From: Falsiroseomonas frigidaquae
GTDB taxonomy: Bacteria; Pseudomonadota; Alphaproteobacteria; Acetobacterales; Acetobacteraceae
Length of the DNA stretch: 64,000 nt
Assembly (NCBI RefSeq): GCF_012163145.1
Contig: NZ_JAAVTX010000004.1
Coordinates: 1-64,000, forward strand
Direction of reading: 5' to 3'
Positions 17,726-28,339 of this stretch are shown piece by piece (within the stretch, counting starts at the first letter, position 1; every line of letters begins with the position of its first letter). Position numbers and translations under genes: made by a program. Under the pieces are notes generated by a model, which did not search any database, was not told the DNA's origin, and saw only the letters and a program-made list of their open reading frames with translations.

Positions 17726-18712
17726 ATGCTGCATTTCGCACAATTCGGCGCCGGCCGCATCGGCGCCATCCATGCCCATAGCCTGGCCACCAGCGGCCGC
17801 GGCACGCTGCGCCACGTCATCGACGTGAACCAGGCCGCCGCCCAGGCCCTGGCCGAGCGGCACGGCGCCCGCGTCTCGACCACGCAGGCCGCGCTGGCGG
17901 ACCCCGAGGTGGGCGCGGTGATCATCGCCAGTTCCACCGATACCCATGCGGGGCTGATCATCGCCGCCGCCCAGGCCGGCAAGGCGATCTTCTGCGAGAA
18001 GCCCATCGACCTGTCCCTCCCCCGCGTCGATGAATGCCTGGCCGCCGTGGCCAAGGCCGGCGTGCCCATGCTGGTCGGCTTCAACCGCCGATTCGACCCG
18101 GATTTCGCCGAGCTGCACCGCCGCATCGAGGCGGGCGCCATCGGCGCGGTGGAGCAGGTGGTGATCACCAGCCGCGACCCGGGCCCGCCGCCGGTCTCCT
18201 ATATCAAGGTCTCGGGCGGGCTGTTCCGGGACATGACAATCCATGACTTCGACATGGCGCGCTGGATGCTGGGCGAGGAGCCGGTGGAGGTCTTCGCCAC
18301 CGGCTCCAACCTGGTGGATCCCGAGATCGGCGCGGCGGGCGACATCGACTCGGCCATGGTGGTGCTGAAGACGGCCTCCGGCCGCCTGGCCACCATCAAC
18401 AACAGCCGCCGCGCATCCTATGGCTACGACCAGCGGGTGGAGGTGCATGGCAGCCTCGGCCGGCTGATCGCGGGCAACCGCGTCGGCAGCACGGTAGAGC
18501 AGGCCGATGCCCAGGCGGTGATGACGGAAAAGCCGCTGCACTTCTTCCTGGAACGCTATGCCCAGGCCTACCGGATCGAGATGCAGGCCTTCATCGAGGC
18601 GGTGACGCAGGGCTCGCCCATGCCGGTCGGTGCCGCGGATGGCCGCCAGGCGCTGGTGCTGGCCGATGCCGCGCTGCGCTCCATGGCCGAGGGTCGCGTG
18701 GTGCGGCTTTGA
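17726..18712 (+). CDS. iolG: IolG-like myo-inositol 2-dehydrogenase
   Basis: Gfo/Idh/MocA oxidoreductase of 328 residues from the ATG at 17726 (MLHFAQFGAGRIGAIHAHS). The NAD-binding GAGRIG is at residues 8-13, the conserved Lys is in CEKPIDLS near residue 93, and the catalytic Asp/His pair is in FRDMTIHDFDMARWML near residue 170. The latter motif is typical of inositol dehydrogenases, which oxidise myo-inositol to 2-keto-inositol, the IolE substrate. It is divergent from iolDE and overlaps the next gene. Confidence 0.9.
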   Translation: MLHFAQFGAGRIGAIHAHSLATSGRGTLRHVIDVNQAAAQALAERHGARVSTTQAALADPEVGAVIIASSTDTHAGLIIAAAQAGKAIFCEKPIDLSLPRVDECLAAVAKAGVPMLVGFNRRFDPDFAELHRRIEAGAIGAVEQVVITSRDPGPPPVSYIKVSGGLFRDMTIHDFDMARWMLGEEPVEVFATGSNLVDPEIGAAGDIDSAMVVLKTASGRLATINNSRRASYGYDQRVEVHGSLGRLIAGNRVGSTVEQADAQAVMTEKPLHFFLERYAQAYRIEMQAFIEAVTQGSPMPVGAADGRQALVLADAALRSMAEGRVVRL

Positions 18713-19488
18713 ACATCACCCTCCCCGGCCGCCGCATCCTGGTCACGGGCGGCACGCAGGGCATCGGCGAGGGCGTCGCCCTCGCCGCCGCCGAGGCCGG
18801 CGCCGCCGCCATCTGCATCACCGGCCGCAACGCCGCGCGCGGCGCGCAGGTGGTGGACAGGCTGCGCGCGCTGGGCACGCAGGCGCATTTCGTCGCGGCG
18901 GATCTCGCCGATGCCGCGGCCACCGCCGGCATCCTGGCGCAGGCCGAAGCGGCACTCGGGCTGATCGACGGTCTGGTGAACGCCGCCGGGCTGACCGACC
19001 GAGGCACCATCCTCGACACCGACGTGGCGCTGTGGGACCGGCTTTTCGCGGTGAACGCCCGCGCCCCCTTCCTGCTGACCCAGGCTTTTGCGAAGCGCCT
19101 GGTGGCGGAGAAGCGGCCAGGGGCGGTGGTGAACGTCATCACCATGTCGAGCCATGGCGGCCAGCCCTTCCTCACCGGCTATGCCTCCTCGAAGGGCGCC
19201 TTGGCGACCTTCACGAAGAACACCGCCTTCGGCCTGCGCACGCAGCGCATCCGCGTGAACGGCATCAATCTCGGCTGGGCCGATACGCCTGGCGAGCACG
19301 CCATCCAGGCGAAGGATGGCAACCCGCCCGATTGGCGGGAGAAGGCGGAACCGGCACAACCCTTCGGCCGGCTGATCCGCCCGTCCGACGTGGCGGGGCT
19401 GGCGACCTACCTGCTGTCCGACGCCGCGGCGATGATGACCGGCGCCTTGATCGACTTCGACCAGAACGTGATGGGGGCCTATGCGTGA
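18709..19488 (+). CDS. Short-chain dehydrogenase/reductase
   Basis: Classical SDR of 259 residues. The cofactor motif VTGGTQGIGEG is near residue 13, the NAG-type motif NAAGLTD near residue 90 and the catalytic YASSKG near residue 160. It starts at a TTG that overlaps the iolG stop, so it is translationally coupled. In this context it could oxidise or epimerise an inositol isomer or a dephosphorylated polyol. The substrate cannot be read from sequence. Confidence 0.85.
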   Translation: MNITLPGRRILVTGGTQGIGEGVALAAAEAGAAAICITGRNAARGAQVVDRLRALGTQAHFVAADLADAAATAGILAQAEAALGLIDGLVNAAGLTDRGTILDTDVALWDRLFAVNARAPFLLTQAFAKRLVAEKRPGAVVNVITMSSHGGQPFLTGYASSKGALATFTKNTAFGLRTQRIRVNGINLGWADTPGEHAIQAKDGNPPDWREKAEPAQPFGRLIRPSDVAGLATYLLSDAAAMMTGALIDFDQNVMGAYA

Positions 19489-20267
19489 CCCAGGATGAAC
19501 TGAAGCACCGCATGGCGGTTGCCGCCGCCATCGCCCAGGAAGCCGCCTCGCTGGCCTTCCAGATGCGCGCCACCGGCATGGCCGAGACCACCTTCAAGGG
19601 CGCGCAGGATTTTCTCACCGAGGCCGATGGCGCGACGGAAACCTTCATCCGCGCCAAGCTCGCCCGGCACTTCCCCGATGATGCGATCATCGGCGAGGAA
19701 CAGGGCGGCGCGGTGGTCGGCGACGGCCCGGTCTGGATTCTCGACCCGATCGACGGCACCTCCAACTTCTCGCGCGGCAGCGACCGCTGGTGCGTCTCCA
19801 TCGGCATGGCGCAAGGCGGTCGTGCGGTGCTCGGCGCCATCGCCCGCCATGCGCCGGCGGAGGTTTTCGTCGGCGCGGCGGGCTGCGGCGCCACGCTGAA
19901 CGGCGCGCCGATCCGCCCCGCCACCACCACCGACATGCGCCGCGCCATCATCGAGGTCGGCTGGTCGAACCGGAAGCCGCTGGCCGAATTCCACAGCCTG
20001 GCCCAGGCGGCGATGGCAGCCGGCGCCGGGCTGCGCGTTGGCGGTTCGGGCACGCTGGGGCTGGTGGAGACGGCGGTCGGGCGGCTCGATGCCTATATCG
20101 AGCGGCACATCAATTCCTGGGACGCCTGCGCCGCCGTCGCCATCGCGCGGGAGGCCGGCTGCTGGATCAACGGCTTCGACAGCGGCGACTGGATCGCGGA
20201 AGGCAACCCCGTCGGCATCGGCGCGCCGGGCCTGGCCGCGGCGCTGGAAGACCTGATGAAGGCTTGA
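19485..20267 (+). CDS. Inositol-monophosphatase-family phosphatase
   Basis: IMPase-fold protein of 260 residues, read from a GTG at 19485 that overlaps the SDR stop. Metal/substrate motifs are IGEEQGG near residue 66, the hallmark DPIDGTSNF near residue 86, and the C-terminal NSWDACAAVAIAREAGC near residue 210. These enzymes are Mg2+-dependent and release phosphate from inositol monophosphates, histidinol-phosphate or nucleotide phosphates. Being coupled to iolG and an SDR makes inositol monophosphate the favoured substrate, a point central to the island hypothesis. Confidence 0.88.
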   Translation: MTQDELKHRMAVAAAIAQEAASLAFQMRATGMAETTFKGAQDFLTEADGATETFIRAKLARHFPDDAIIGEEQGGAVVGDGPVWILDPIDGTSNFSRGSDRWCVSIGMAQGGRAVLGAIARHAPAEVFVGAAGCGATLNGAPIRPATTTDMRRAIIEVGWSNRKPLAEFHSLAQAAMAAGAGLRVGGSGTLGLVETAVGRLDAYIERHINSWDACAAVAIAREAGCWINGFDSGDWIAEGNPVGIGAPGLAAALEDLMKA

Positions 20268-20284
20268 GCCCCGCCGCGCCCCGG

Positions 20285-20302
20285 CCTTAACTGCACTGTC
20301 AC
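20285..20302 (+). promoter_or_regulatory. Possible Pho-box upstream of the Afu-type operon
   Basis: The sequence reads CCTTAAC, TGCA, CTGTCAC. The second heptamer is a full Pho half-site; the first is weak. Spacing is the required 4 bases, and the site lies 58 bases upstream of the binding-protein ATG. It is weaker than the 9361 array and would need experimental support. Confidence 0.45.
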
Positions 20303-20360
20303 AAACAGAATATCGGACCGGCGCCATAACGCCGGCCGTCCCTTCGGAGGTTCCCCGTCC

Positions 20361-21395
20361 ATGCCGACCCCTCGCCGCCTTCTCGCCACCGGCTTCGCCG
20401 TCACACTCACTGCGCTGCTGCCGGCCGCCGCCAGCGCCCAGGGGAACCTGACCGTCTATTGCTCGGTGCAGGAGGAATGGTGCCGGCCGATGATGCAGGC
20501 CTTCGAACGTGCGACCGGCGTGCGCGTCGCCATGACGCGCAAATCCTCCGGCGAGACGATGACCCAGATCCGCGCCGAGGCCGCCAATCCGCGCGGCGAT
20601 GTCTGGTGGGGCGGCACCGGCGACCCGCATATGCAGGCGGCGGAGGAGAATCTGACCGTCGAATACCGGTCCCCGCGCATGTCGGAACTGCACCCCTGGG
20701 CGACGCGCCAGGCCGAACAGGCGCGCTTCCGCACCATCGGCATCTATGCCGGCGCGCTCGGCTATTCCTACAACACCACCGAGCTGACTCGCCGCCGCAT
20801 CGCCGCGCCGACCTGCTGGGCGGATCTGGCGAAGCCGGAATTCCGCGGCGAGATCCAGGTGGCAGACCCGAATACCAGCGGCACGGCCTATACCATGCTG
20901 GCGACGCTGCTGCAGGTGATGGGCGAGGAACCGGCCTTCGACTTCCTCAAGGCGATGCATCGCAACGTGAACCAGTACACGCGGTCCGGCGCCGCGCCCG
21001 CGCGTGCGGCCGCGACCGGGGAGACGCTGGTCGGCATCACCTTCCTGCATGATGCGGTCACGCAGAAGATCGCCGGCGCGCCGGTCGAGATCGTCGCCCC
21101 CTGCGAGGGCACCGGCTACGAGATCGGGTCCATGTCCATCATCCGTGGCGCGCGGAACATGGAGAACGCGCAGCGCTTCTACGACTGGGCGCTGAGCGCG
21201 GAGGCGCAGGCCATTGCCGGCCAGGCGAACTCCTTCCAGCTGCCGTCGAACCGCAATGCGCCGATCCCGCCGCAGGCGCCGCGCTTCGAGAATATCCGCC
21301 TGATCGACTACGATTTCGCGCGCTGGGGTTCGGCCGCGGAGCGTACCCGCGTGATTACGCGCTGGGAGCGTGAGGTGCGCGCGGGCGCCCGCTGA
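20361..21395 (+). CDS. AfuA-like ABC substrate-binding protein
   Basis: Periplasmic binding protein of 344 residues with a signal peptide ending near residue 28 (AAASAQG) and a strong GGAGG site before the ATG. It belongs to the Fe3+/AfuA-type class: LTVYCSVQEEWCRPMMQAFE start and a GDVWWGGTGDPHMQA segment near residue 75. Members annotated as iron-binding include AfuA, shown in other bacteria to carry hexose phosphates; others bind 2-aminoethylphosphonate. The iron-binding Tyr pair of FbpA is not obvious here. A phosphate-ester ligand is favoured by the neighbourhood. Confidence 0.85.
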   Translation: MPTPRRLLATGFAVTLTALLPAAASAQGNLTVYCSVQEEWCRPMMQAFERATGVRVAMTRKSSGETMTQIRAEAANPRGDVWWGGTGDPHMQAAEENLTVEYRSPRMSELHPWATRQAEQARFRTIGIYAGALGYSYNTTELTRRRIAAPTCWADLAKPEFRGEIQVADPNTSGTAYTMLATLLQVMGEEPAFDFLKAMHRNVNQYTRSGAAPARAAATGETLVGITFLHDAVTQKIAGAPVEIVAPCEGTGYEIGSMSIIRGARNMENAQRFYDWALSAEAQAIAGQANSFQLPSNRNAPIPPQAPRFENIRLIDYDFARWGSAAERTRVITRWEREVRAGAR

Positions 21396-21408
21396 TATCT
21401 TCGGGAAT

Positions 21409-21429
21409 GGGCCGGGACCTTCCCGGCCC
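21409..21429 (+). other. Intercistronic hairpin after the binding-protein gene
   Basis: A perfect 9-bp stem GGGCCGGGA / TCCCGGCCC with a 3-base loop lies in the 51-bp gap between the binding-protein and permease genes. No T-run follows, so it is more likely an mRNA-stability or attenuation element than a full terminator. Similar hairpins occupy the same position in the ugp and TRAP operons of this window. Confidence 0.6.
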
Positions 21430-21446
21430 GATCCGCAGGCTCTGAC

Positions 21447-23630
21447 ATGGGCGCCCTGACCCTGGCCCGCGCCGCGCTGCTCTGCGCGACGCTCGGCCTG
21501 TTCCTCGCCCCCTGGCATGGCCTGCAGGATGGCATTTCCGAAGTCACCGCCTGGCCGGGCGGCAGTGCCGCGCCGCTGGTGGCGCTGCTGCTGGATGGCT
21601 CACGCTGGTGGCTGTGGCCGGTGGCGCTGCTGCTGGCGCTGGCCGCCCCTGCCCTGCTGCGCGGGCGTGCCGGGGCGGGGCTCGCCTGGATTGGCGCGGG
21701 GCTGGTGCTGGCGGTCTTCGGCGCCGGCTATGCCATCGGGCTGAACGGGTTGCAGTGGGGCTGGCTCGCCCCGCTGCTGGGCGCGCCGCCGGCGCAGCCC
21801 TCGCTGGGCTGGGGCGCCTTCCTGGTGCTGGCCGGGGGCATCGGCTTGTTCGCGGCAGGCCAGGCGGCGCGCGGGCGCTTCGGCGCGGATGCCTTCGTCG
21901 CCTTCCTGGTCTGCAGCTGCGGTTTTCTTCTGTTGCTGTTCGTCTTCCTGCCACTGGTGAACATGCTCTCGGCCGCGCTGTACGAGGACGGCCGGCTGGC
22001 GCCCGCCGCCTTCGGCGCAAGGCTGGTGGCGCCGGAAGCCTGGAGCCTCGCCTGCCTCTCCACCCATGCCGGGTGCGGCGTGGTGTGGAACACGCTGCTG
22101 CTGGCCACGCTGACGGCAGTGATCTCCACCCTGCTGGGCCTGGCCTTCGCGCTGCTCGCGGTGCGCGGTGGCGCGCGGGGGAAAGTCAGCGCGGGCGCCT
22201 TCCGCGCCATGACCATCCTGCCGCTGATCACGCCGCCCTTCGTCGTCTCGCTGGCGCTGATCGTGCTGTTCGGCCGCACCGGCATCGTCACCGGCTTCAT
22301 GTGGGACTGGTTCGACATTCCGCGCAGCCGCTGGATCTACGGCCTGCCGGGCGTGCTGCTGGCGCAGGTGCTGGCCCAGGCGCCGATCGCCTTCCTGCTG
22401 CTGGACGGCGCGCTGCGCGCCATCTCCCCAAGTCTGGAGGAAGCCGCCAGCACCATGGGCGCGCGGCGCATGCGCGTGTTCTGCAGCGTCACCTGGCCGC
22501 TGCTGAAGCCGGCGCTGGCCGCATCCTTCCTGCTGGCCTTCGTCGAGAGCCTGGCGGATTTCGGCAATCCGCTGGTCCTCGGCGGTGACTTCGACGTGCT
22601 GTCCACGCGCATCTTCTTCGCCATCGCCGGCGCGCGGCACGACCCCGGCCGCGCCGCGGCGCTGGCCTTGCTGCTGCTGGCCATCACCTTCGGCGCCTTT
22701 GCGCTGCAGGCGCTGTGGCTCGGCAAGCGGCGCTACACCACCGTGACGGGCAAGGGCGACAGCGGCATTCCGGCGGCGCTGCCGGCCGGGCTGAAACTCA
22801 CCTGCGCCGCCGTCGCCTGGCCCTGGATGATCTTCACCGCCGCGGTCTATGGCATCATACTGGTCGGCGGCTTCGTGCATGACATCGGCCGCGGCGACCT
22901 GTCCTTCACCTGGCGGCATCTCGGCACCGGCTTCGAAGTGGGTTGGTTCGACGGGCCGGCCTTCATTGGCAGTGCCTGGGACAGCCTTTTCACCACCATC
23001 CAGGTCGCGGCGATTTCCGCGCCACTCACCGCCGGCCTCGGCATCCTGCTGGCCTGGCTGATCGCGCGCCAGAATTTCCCCGGGCGGCGCGGGCTGGAAT
23101 TCATGACCATGCTCTCCTTTGCCATCCCCGGCACCGTGGTCGGCGTGTCCTATATCATGGCCTTCAACGTGCCGCCGGTGGAGCTGACCGGCACGGCGCT
23201 GATCCTTGTCATCTGCTTCGTCTTCCGCAATTTGCCGGTCGGCGTGCGCGGCGGCATCGCGGCGCTGGCGCAGATCGACAAATCGCTGGACGAGGCTTCC
23301 GCCACCATGGGCGGCGGCGCCTTCCAGACGCTGCGCCGCGTGGTGCTGCCGCTGCTGCGGCCGGCCATCGTCACCGCGCTGGCCTATTCCTTCGTCACGG
23401 CGATGACGGCCGTCTCCGCCGTGATCTTCCTGGTCTCGGCGCGGCACAACCTCGCCACCGTCTATATCGTCGGCCGCGTAGAGGCCGGGGAGATGGCGCT
23501 CGCCATCGCCTATTCCACCGTGCTGATCGTCATCATGCTGGTGACGGTGCTGGGCATCGAGAAGCTGGTCGGCCGCGCGCGCCTCGGCCGCGCCAGCGCC
23601 GCCGCCCCACCCATCCGCGCCGGAGCCTGA
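21447..23630 (+). CDS. AfuB-type double-length ABC permease
   Basis: Permease of 727 residues, the fused form in which two permease units are joined (about 12-14 hydrophobic helices). Two EAA-type loops are visible: SLEEAASTMGARRMRVF near residue 330 and SLDEASATMGGGAFQTLRRV near residue 615. An N-terminal extension of about 200 residues has extra hydrophobic segments. One such protein suffices for the channel with the ATPase encoded next. Confidence 0.93.
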   Translation: MGALTLARAALLCATLGLFLAPWHGLQDGISEVTAWPGGSAAPLVALLLDGSRWWLWPVALLLALAAPALLRGRAGAGLAWIGAGLVLAVFGAGYAIGLNGLQWGWLAPLLGAPPAQPSLGWGAFLVLAGGIGLFAAGQAARGRFGADAFVAFLVCSCGFLLLLFVFLPLVNMLSAALYEDGRLAPAAFGARLVAPEAWSLACLSTHAGCGVVWNTLLLATLTAVISTLLGLAFALLAVRGGARGKVSAGAFRAMTILPLITPPFVVSLALIVLFGRTGIVTGFMWDWFDIPRSRWIYGLPGVLLAQVLAQAPIAFLLLDGALRAISPSLEEAASTMGARRMRVFCSVTWPLLKPALAASFLLAFVESLADFGNPLVLGGDFDVLSTRIFFAIAGARHDPGRAAALALLLLAITFGAFALQALWLGKRRYTTVTGKGDSGIPAALPAGLKLTCAAVAWPWMIFTAAVYGIILVGGFVHDIGRGDLSFTWRHLGTGFEVGWFDGPAFIGSAWDSLFTTIQVAAISAPLTAGLGILLAWLIARQNFPGRRGLEFMTMLSFAIPGTVVGVSYIMAFNVPPVELTGTALILVICFVFRNLPVGVRGGIAALAQIDKSLDEASATMGGGAFQTLRRVVLPLLRPAIVTALAYSFVTAMTAVSAVIFLVSARHNLATVYIVGRVEAGEMALAIAYSTVLIVIMLVTVLGIEKLVGRARLGRASAAAPPIRAGA

Positions 23631-23634
23631 GCCC

Positions 23635-24678
<1,044 letters not shown>

Positions 24679-24683
24679 GGCCC

Positions 24684-25286
24684 ATGCATATCGACTACTA
24701 CCTGTCCCTCGGCAGCCCCTGGACGCATCTGGGCGCGGCACGGATCGAGGCCTTGGCGGCCCAGCACGGCGCCACCATCCGCCCGATCCCCTGCGATTTC
24801 GGCGGCACCGTCTTCCCGGCCTCCGGCGGCCTTCCCCTGCCGAAGCGCAGCCCGCAGCGCCAGGCCTACCGGATGCAGGAGTTGCGCCGGTGGCGGGAGG
24901 CGCTCGACATTCCGATCCATGTCCAGCCGAAGCACTTCCCCTGCGACGAATCCTTCTCCGCCGCCTGCGTCATCGCGGTGCGGGAGACGCAGGGCGACGC
25001 CCCCGCGCTGCGCCTCGCCCACCGCGTCCTGAAGGCGCTGTGGGAGGAGGAGGCCAATCCGGCGGATCGCGAGACCCTGTCGCGGCTGATCACCGAGGTG
25101 GGCCTGGACGCCGCCGCCGTCACCGCGCTGGCCGAGGACCCGCGCTGGGCCGAGATGCGCCAGGCGGACAGCCAGGCGGCGCTGGCCCGCGGCGTATTCG
25201 GCGCGCCGAGCTACGTGATCGGCGAGGACATCTTCTGGGGCCAGGACCGGCTGGAGTTTGTCGCGAAGCGGCTCGCCCAGACTTAG
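24684..25286 (+). CDS. DsbA-fold 2-hydroxychromene-2-carboxylate isomerase-like protein
   Basis: Protein of 200 residues in the DsbA/kappa-GST family. The N-terminus DYYLSLGSPWTHLGAARIE has Ser-Pro in place of the redox CXXC, as in HCCA isomerases that use glutathione. The C-terminal FGAPSYVIGEDIFWGQDRL is a strong family motif. It begins 5 bases after the ATPase stop and may be co-transcribed with the importer. Why an isomerase of aromatic breakdown sits there is unclear; it could be an unrelated detoxification enzyme. Confidence 0.88.
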   Translation: MHIDYYLSLGSPWTHLGAARIEALAAQHGATIRPIPCDFGGTVFPASGGLPLPKRSPQRQAYRMQELRRWREALDIPIHVQPKHFPCDESFSAACVIAVRETQGDAPALRLAHRVLKALWEEEANPADRETLSRLITEVGLDAAAVTALAEDPRWAEMRQADSQAALARGVFGAPSYVIGEDIFWGQDRLEFVAKRLAQT

Positions 25287-25291
25287 CGAAG

Positions 25292-26557
25292 TCAGCCGGC
25301 GTAGCGGGTCAGCGCCAGGTCGCTGGCGTCGATATCCGGCGCCTTGCCGCTCATCAGGTCCGCCAGCACGCGGCCCGAGCCGCAGGCCATGGTCCAGCCC
25401 AAGGTCCCATGGCCGGTATTCAAGAAAAGATTCGGGAAGCGCGTCGGCCCGACCACCGGCGTGCCATCCGGCGTCATCGGCCGCAGCCCGGTCCAGAAGC
25501 TGGCCTGGGTCACATCGCCGCCACGCGGGAACAGGTCCGAGACGGAATGTTCCAGCGTGCGCCGCCGCGGCCCGCGCAGGGTGGTGGAGAAGCCGGCGAT
25601 CTCCGCCGTGCCGCCGACGCGGATGCGGTCGCCTAGGCGGGTGATGGCGATCTTGAAGGTCTCGTCCATCACGGTGGAAACCGGCGCGCCTTCCGGGTCC
25701 GTCACCGGCAGGGTCAGCGAATAGCCCTTCACCGGATAGACCGGCACATGCACCCGCAGCGGCCGCATCAGGCTGGGCGCGAAGCTGCCGAGCGCCACCA
25801 CGTAGCGATCCGCGGTGACGCGGCCCTGGTCCGTGGCGATGCCGGTCACCTGGCCGGCCTCGGTCTCGATCGCCTGGATGGTGATGCCCTGGCGGAAGGT
25901 GACGCCCGCGGCCTCCGCCAGCTTCGCCAGCCGCTGGGTGAACAGGAAGGCGTCGCCCGTCTCATCCCCGGGCAGGCGCAGGCCGCCGACATACTTGCCC
26001 TCGACGAAGCGCAGCGCCGGTTCGGCGGCGGCGCAGCCGGCGGCGTCCAGCACCTCGTACGGCACCTGGAACTGGTCGAGCACGGTGGTGTCGTTCGGCA
26101 CCAGATCGAGCTGCTTCTGGGTGCGGAACAGCTGCAGCGTGCCCTGGGTGCGCTGGTCGTACTGGATGCCGGTGGCGCCGCGCAGGTCGCGCAGGCAGTC
26201 CCGCGAATACTCGGCCAGCCGCACCATGCGCGACTTGTTCAGGTTGTAGGCGTCCTCGGTGCAATTCGCGAGCAGCCGGGCCAGCCAGCCGTATAGCCGC
26301 GTGTCCAGCAGCGGCCAGACCACCAGGGGGCGGTGGTGCATCATCAGCCACTTCAGCGCCTTCACCGGAATGCCCGGGCCCGCCCAGGGGGCGGAATAGC
26401 CGGGCGAGACCTGGCCGGCATTGGCGAAGCTGGTCTCCATGCCCGGGGCCGGCTGGCGGTCCAGCACCGTCACCTCATGCCCCGCCTGGGCCAGGTACCA
26501 GGCGCTGGCCACACCCACCACGCCGCTGCCGAGCACGACCACGCGCATCATCGTCAT
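25292..26557 (-). CDS. dadA: D-amino-acid dehydrogenase (DadA)
   Basis: FAD-dependent oxidoreductase of 421 residues. The dinucleotide-binding [19 protein letters not shown] is at the N-terminus, followed by the DadA pattern [20 protein letters not shown] near residue 40 and a C-terminal flavin motif [17 protein letters not shown] near residue 375. It oxidises D-amino acids to 2-oxo acids, passing electrons to the respiratory chain. Three in-frame ATGs (26557, 26551, 26548) precede the core. It is divergent from an AsnC/Lrp regulator, and its end nearly touches the convergent isomerase gene. Confidence 0.94.
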   Translation of the reverse strand: MTMMRVVVLGSGVVGVASAWYLAQAGHEVTVLDRQPAPGMETSFANAGQVSPGYSAPWAGPGIPVKALKWLMMHHRPLVVWPLLDTRLYGWLARLLANCTEDAYNLNKSRMVRLAEYSRDCLRDLRGATGIQYDQRTQGTLQLFRTQKQLDLVPNDTTVLDQFQVPYEVLDAAGCAAAEPALRFVEGKYVGGLRLPGDETGDAFLFTQRLAKLAEAAGVTFRQGITIQAIETEAGQVTGIATDQGRVTADRYVVALGSFAPSLMRPLRVHVPVYPVKGYSLTLPVTDPEGAPVSTVMDETFKIAITRLGDRIRVGGTAEIAGFSTTLRGPRRRTLEHSVSDLFPRGGDVTQASFWTGLRPMTPDGTPVVGPTRFPNLFLNTGHGTLGWTMACGSGRVLADLMSGKAPDIDASDLALTRYAG

Positions 26558-26677
26558 CCCTTGCGATTCGGTGAGGATAGCCGGTGAATCCAGCGAATTT
26601 CATGCCGCACCGTCGCAGGACTGTTCGCCGCGACCGGCTCAGCGCAATATTCTGCGAGAAATTCGTGGAATCTGCAT

Positions 26678-27121
26678 ATGGACGACATCGACCGCGCGAT
26701 CATCCGCGCGTTGCGCGCCGATGGCCGGATGCCGAACGCCGCGCTGGCCGCCACGGTGGGGCTTTCGCCATCCGCCTGCCTGCGCCGGCTGCGGCTGCTG
26801 GAAACGCGGGGCATCATCCGCGGCTATACCGTGCTGGTGGACGAGCCCTCCCCCGCCGGGGTCGTCACGGTGATCGTGCAGATCACGCTGGAACGGCAGA
26901 CGGATGACCATCTGCGCCGATTCGAGGATGCGGTGCGGCGCTGCGCGGAGGTCCGCGAATGCCACCTGATGACCGGCATCGCCGACTACCTGCTGCGGGT
27001 GGAGGCGCGCGACGCGGCCGATTACGAGCGCATCCACAAGGAGGCCCTGTCCCGCATGCCCGGCGTGTCCCGCATCCAGTCCAGCTTCGCCATCCGCACC
27101 GTGATCCGCGGCGGCGGATGA
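26678..27121 (+). CDS. Lrp/AsnC-family regulator
   Basis: Regulator of 147 residues. The N-terminal helix-turn-helix (DDIDRAIIRALRADGRM, then LSPSACLRRLRLLE) is followed by an effector-binding RAM domain (CHLMTGIADYLLRVEARD). It faces dadA across 120 bp, so a DadR/BkdR-like role controlling D-amino-acid oxidation is likely. The gap has an unusually AT-rich patch (26642-26675) with the short dyad ATTC-GTG-GAAT, a candidate operator. Confidence 0.9.
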   Translation: MDDIDRAIIRALRADGRMPNAALAATVGLSPSACLRRLRLLETRGIIRGYTVLVDEPSPAGVVTVIVQITLERQTDDHLRRFEDAVRRCAEVRECHLMTGIADYLLRVEARDAADYERIHKEALSRMPGVSRIQSSFAIRTVIRGGG

Positions 27122-27169
27122 CAGGTTCCATCGCGGCGCCATCAGCCTCGTGAATGGTCGCCATGGCCG

Positions 27170-27193
27170 CCGGCCGGTGGCGCAACCGGCCGG
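27170..27193 (+). terminator. Hairpin after the AsnC-type gene
   Basis: A perfect 9-bp stem CCGGCCGGT / ACCGGCCGG with a 6-base loop lies about 50 bases past the stop codon. No T-run follows. It probably ends or attenuates transcription before the Old Yellow Enzyme gene. Confidence 0.5.
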
Positions 27194-27259
27194 GCAGGCC
27201 CAGATCACGGTCAACGCAGCGGCACCATCCGTGCCGCGCCGAAATCCAAGGATACCCCG

Positions 27260-28321
27260 ATGACCGAGACCCCCGACCTGTTCGGCCCCGTGAAGCTGGG
27301 CGCGCTGAACCTGCCCAACCGCATCGTCATGGCCCCGATGACGCGCAGCCGCGCGCCGGGCAACCTGCCGAATGCGCTGATGGCCGAATACTACGGCCAG
27401 CGCGCCTCCGCCGGGCTGATCGTCACCGAGGGCACCGCCCCGGCCCCGAATGGCCGCGGCTATATCGACATCCCCGGCATCTACAGTGATGCGCAGATCG
27501 AGGGCTGGCGCGCCGTGGCGGATGCGGTGCATGCCAAGGGCGGGCGCATCTTCGCGCAGATCATGCATGTCGGGCGCATCTCCCTGCCCGAGTTCCAGGA
27601 CGGCGCGGATCTGGTGGCGCCTTCCGCCGTCGCCGCGGCGGGCCAGATGTACACCCCCTCCGGCATGAAGCCGCTGGCGACCCCGCGGGCGCTGACGGAA
27701 GCCGAGATCGAGACGCTGATCGAGGCCTATGCCCAGGCCGCGCGCAACGCCATCGCGGCGGGGCTGGATGGCATCGAGATCCATGGCGCGAATGGCTACC
27801 TGCCGAACCAGTTCCTGGCGCCGAATGCCAATCAGCGCACGGACAAGTGGGGCGGCTCGGCCGAGAACCGCGCGCGCTTCCTGGTGGCCATCACCGATGC
27901 GGCCGCCGCGGCCATCGGCGCGGATCGCGTCGGCGTGCGGATCAGCCCCGGCAATCCCTTCAACGACATCGATGACCCGGATGTGGAGGACACCTATACG
28001 CCGGTGATCCAGGGCCTCTCGGGCAAGGGGCTGGCCTATCTCCACTTCCTCGATGCCAAGCCGGCCTTCGACGTGATCGGCCTGGCGCGGAAGCATTTCG
28101 GCGGGCCGATCATCCTGAACGCCGGCTACGACAAGGCCCGCGCCCAGGCGGATCTCGCCAGCGGGCGCGCGGACCTGATCGCCTTCGGGTCCAGCTACAT
28201 CAGCAACCCGGACCTGGTGGAGCGCCTGAAGCAGGACGCCCCGCTGAATGCGCCGGACCAGGGCACCTTCTACGGCGGCGACGCCAAGGGCTACACGGAC
28301 TACCCGGCGCTCGCCGCCTGA
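27260..28321 (+). CDS. Old Yellow Enzyme-type alkene reductase
   Basis: FMN-dependent NADH:flavin oxidoreductase of 353 residues, NemA/OYE class. The FMN-site MAPMTRSRA is near residue 24 and the substrate-binding IEIHGANGYLPNQFLAPNAN (His and Asn ligands) near residue 175. The C-terminal FGSSYISNPDLVERL binds the cofactor phosphate. Such enzymes reduce activated C=C bonds, nitro groups or nitrate esters. It stands alone between two hairpin regions. Confidence 0.93.
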   Translation: MTETPDLFGPVKLGALNLPNRIVMAPMTRSRAPGNLPNALMAEYYGQRASAGLIVTEGTAPAPNGRGYIDIPGIYSDAQIEGWRAVADAVHAKGGRIFAQIMHVGRISLPEFQDGADLVAPSAVAAAGQMYTPSGMKPLATPRALTEAEIETLIEAYAQAARNAIAAGLDGIEIHGANGYLPNQFLAPNANQRTDKWGGSAENRARFLVAITDAAAAAIGADRVGVRISPGNPFNDIDDPDVEDTYTPVIQGLSGKGLAYLHFLDAKPAFDVIGLARKHFGGPIILNAGYDKARAQADLASGRADLIAFGSSYISNPDLVERLKQDAPLNAPDQGTFYGGDAKGYTDYPALAA

Positions 28322-28339
28322 CCTTCACCAGCCAATTAA

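Noticed and set aside
27118-27124. Isolated CTGTCAT heptamer (minus strand) as a Pho-box
   Set aside because: Single half-site at the end of a coding sequence with no partner 11 bases away; the same holds for 38404-38410, 31717-31723 and 57355-57361.
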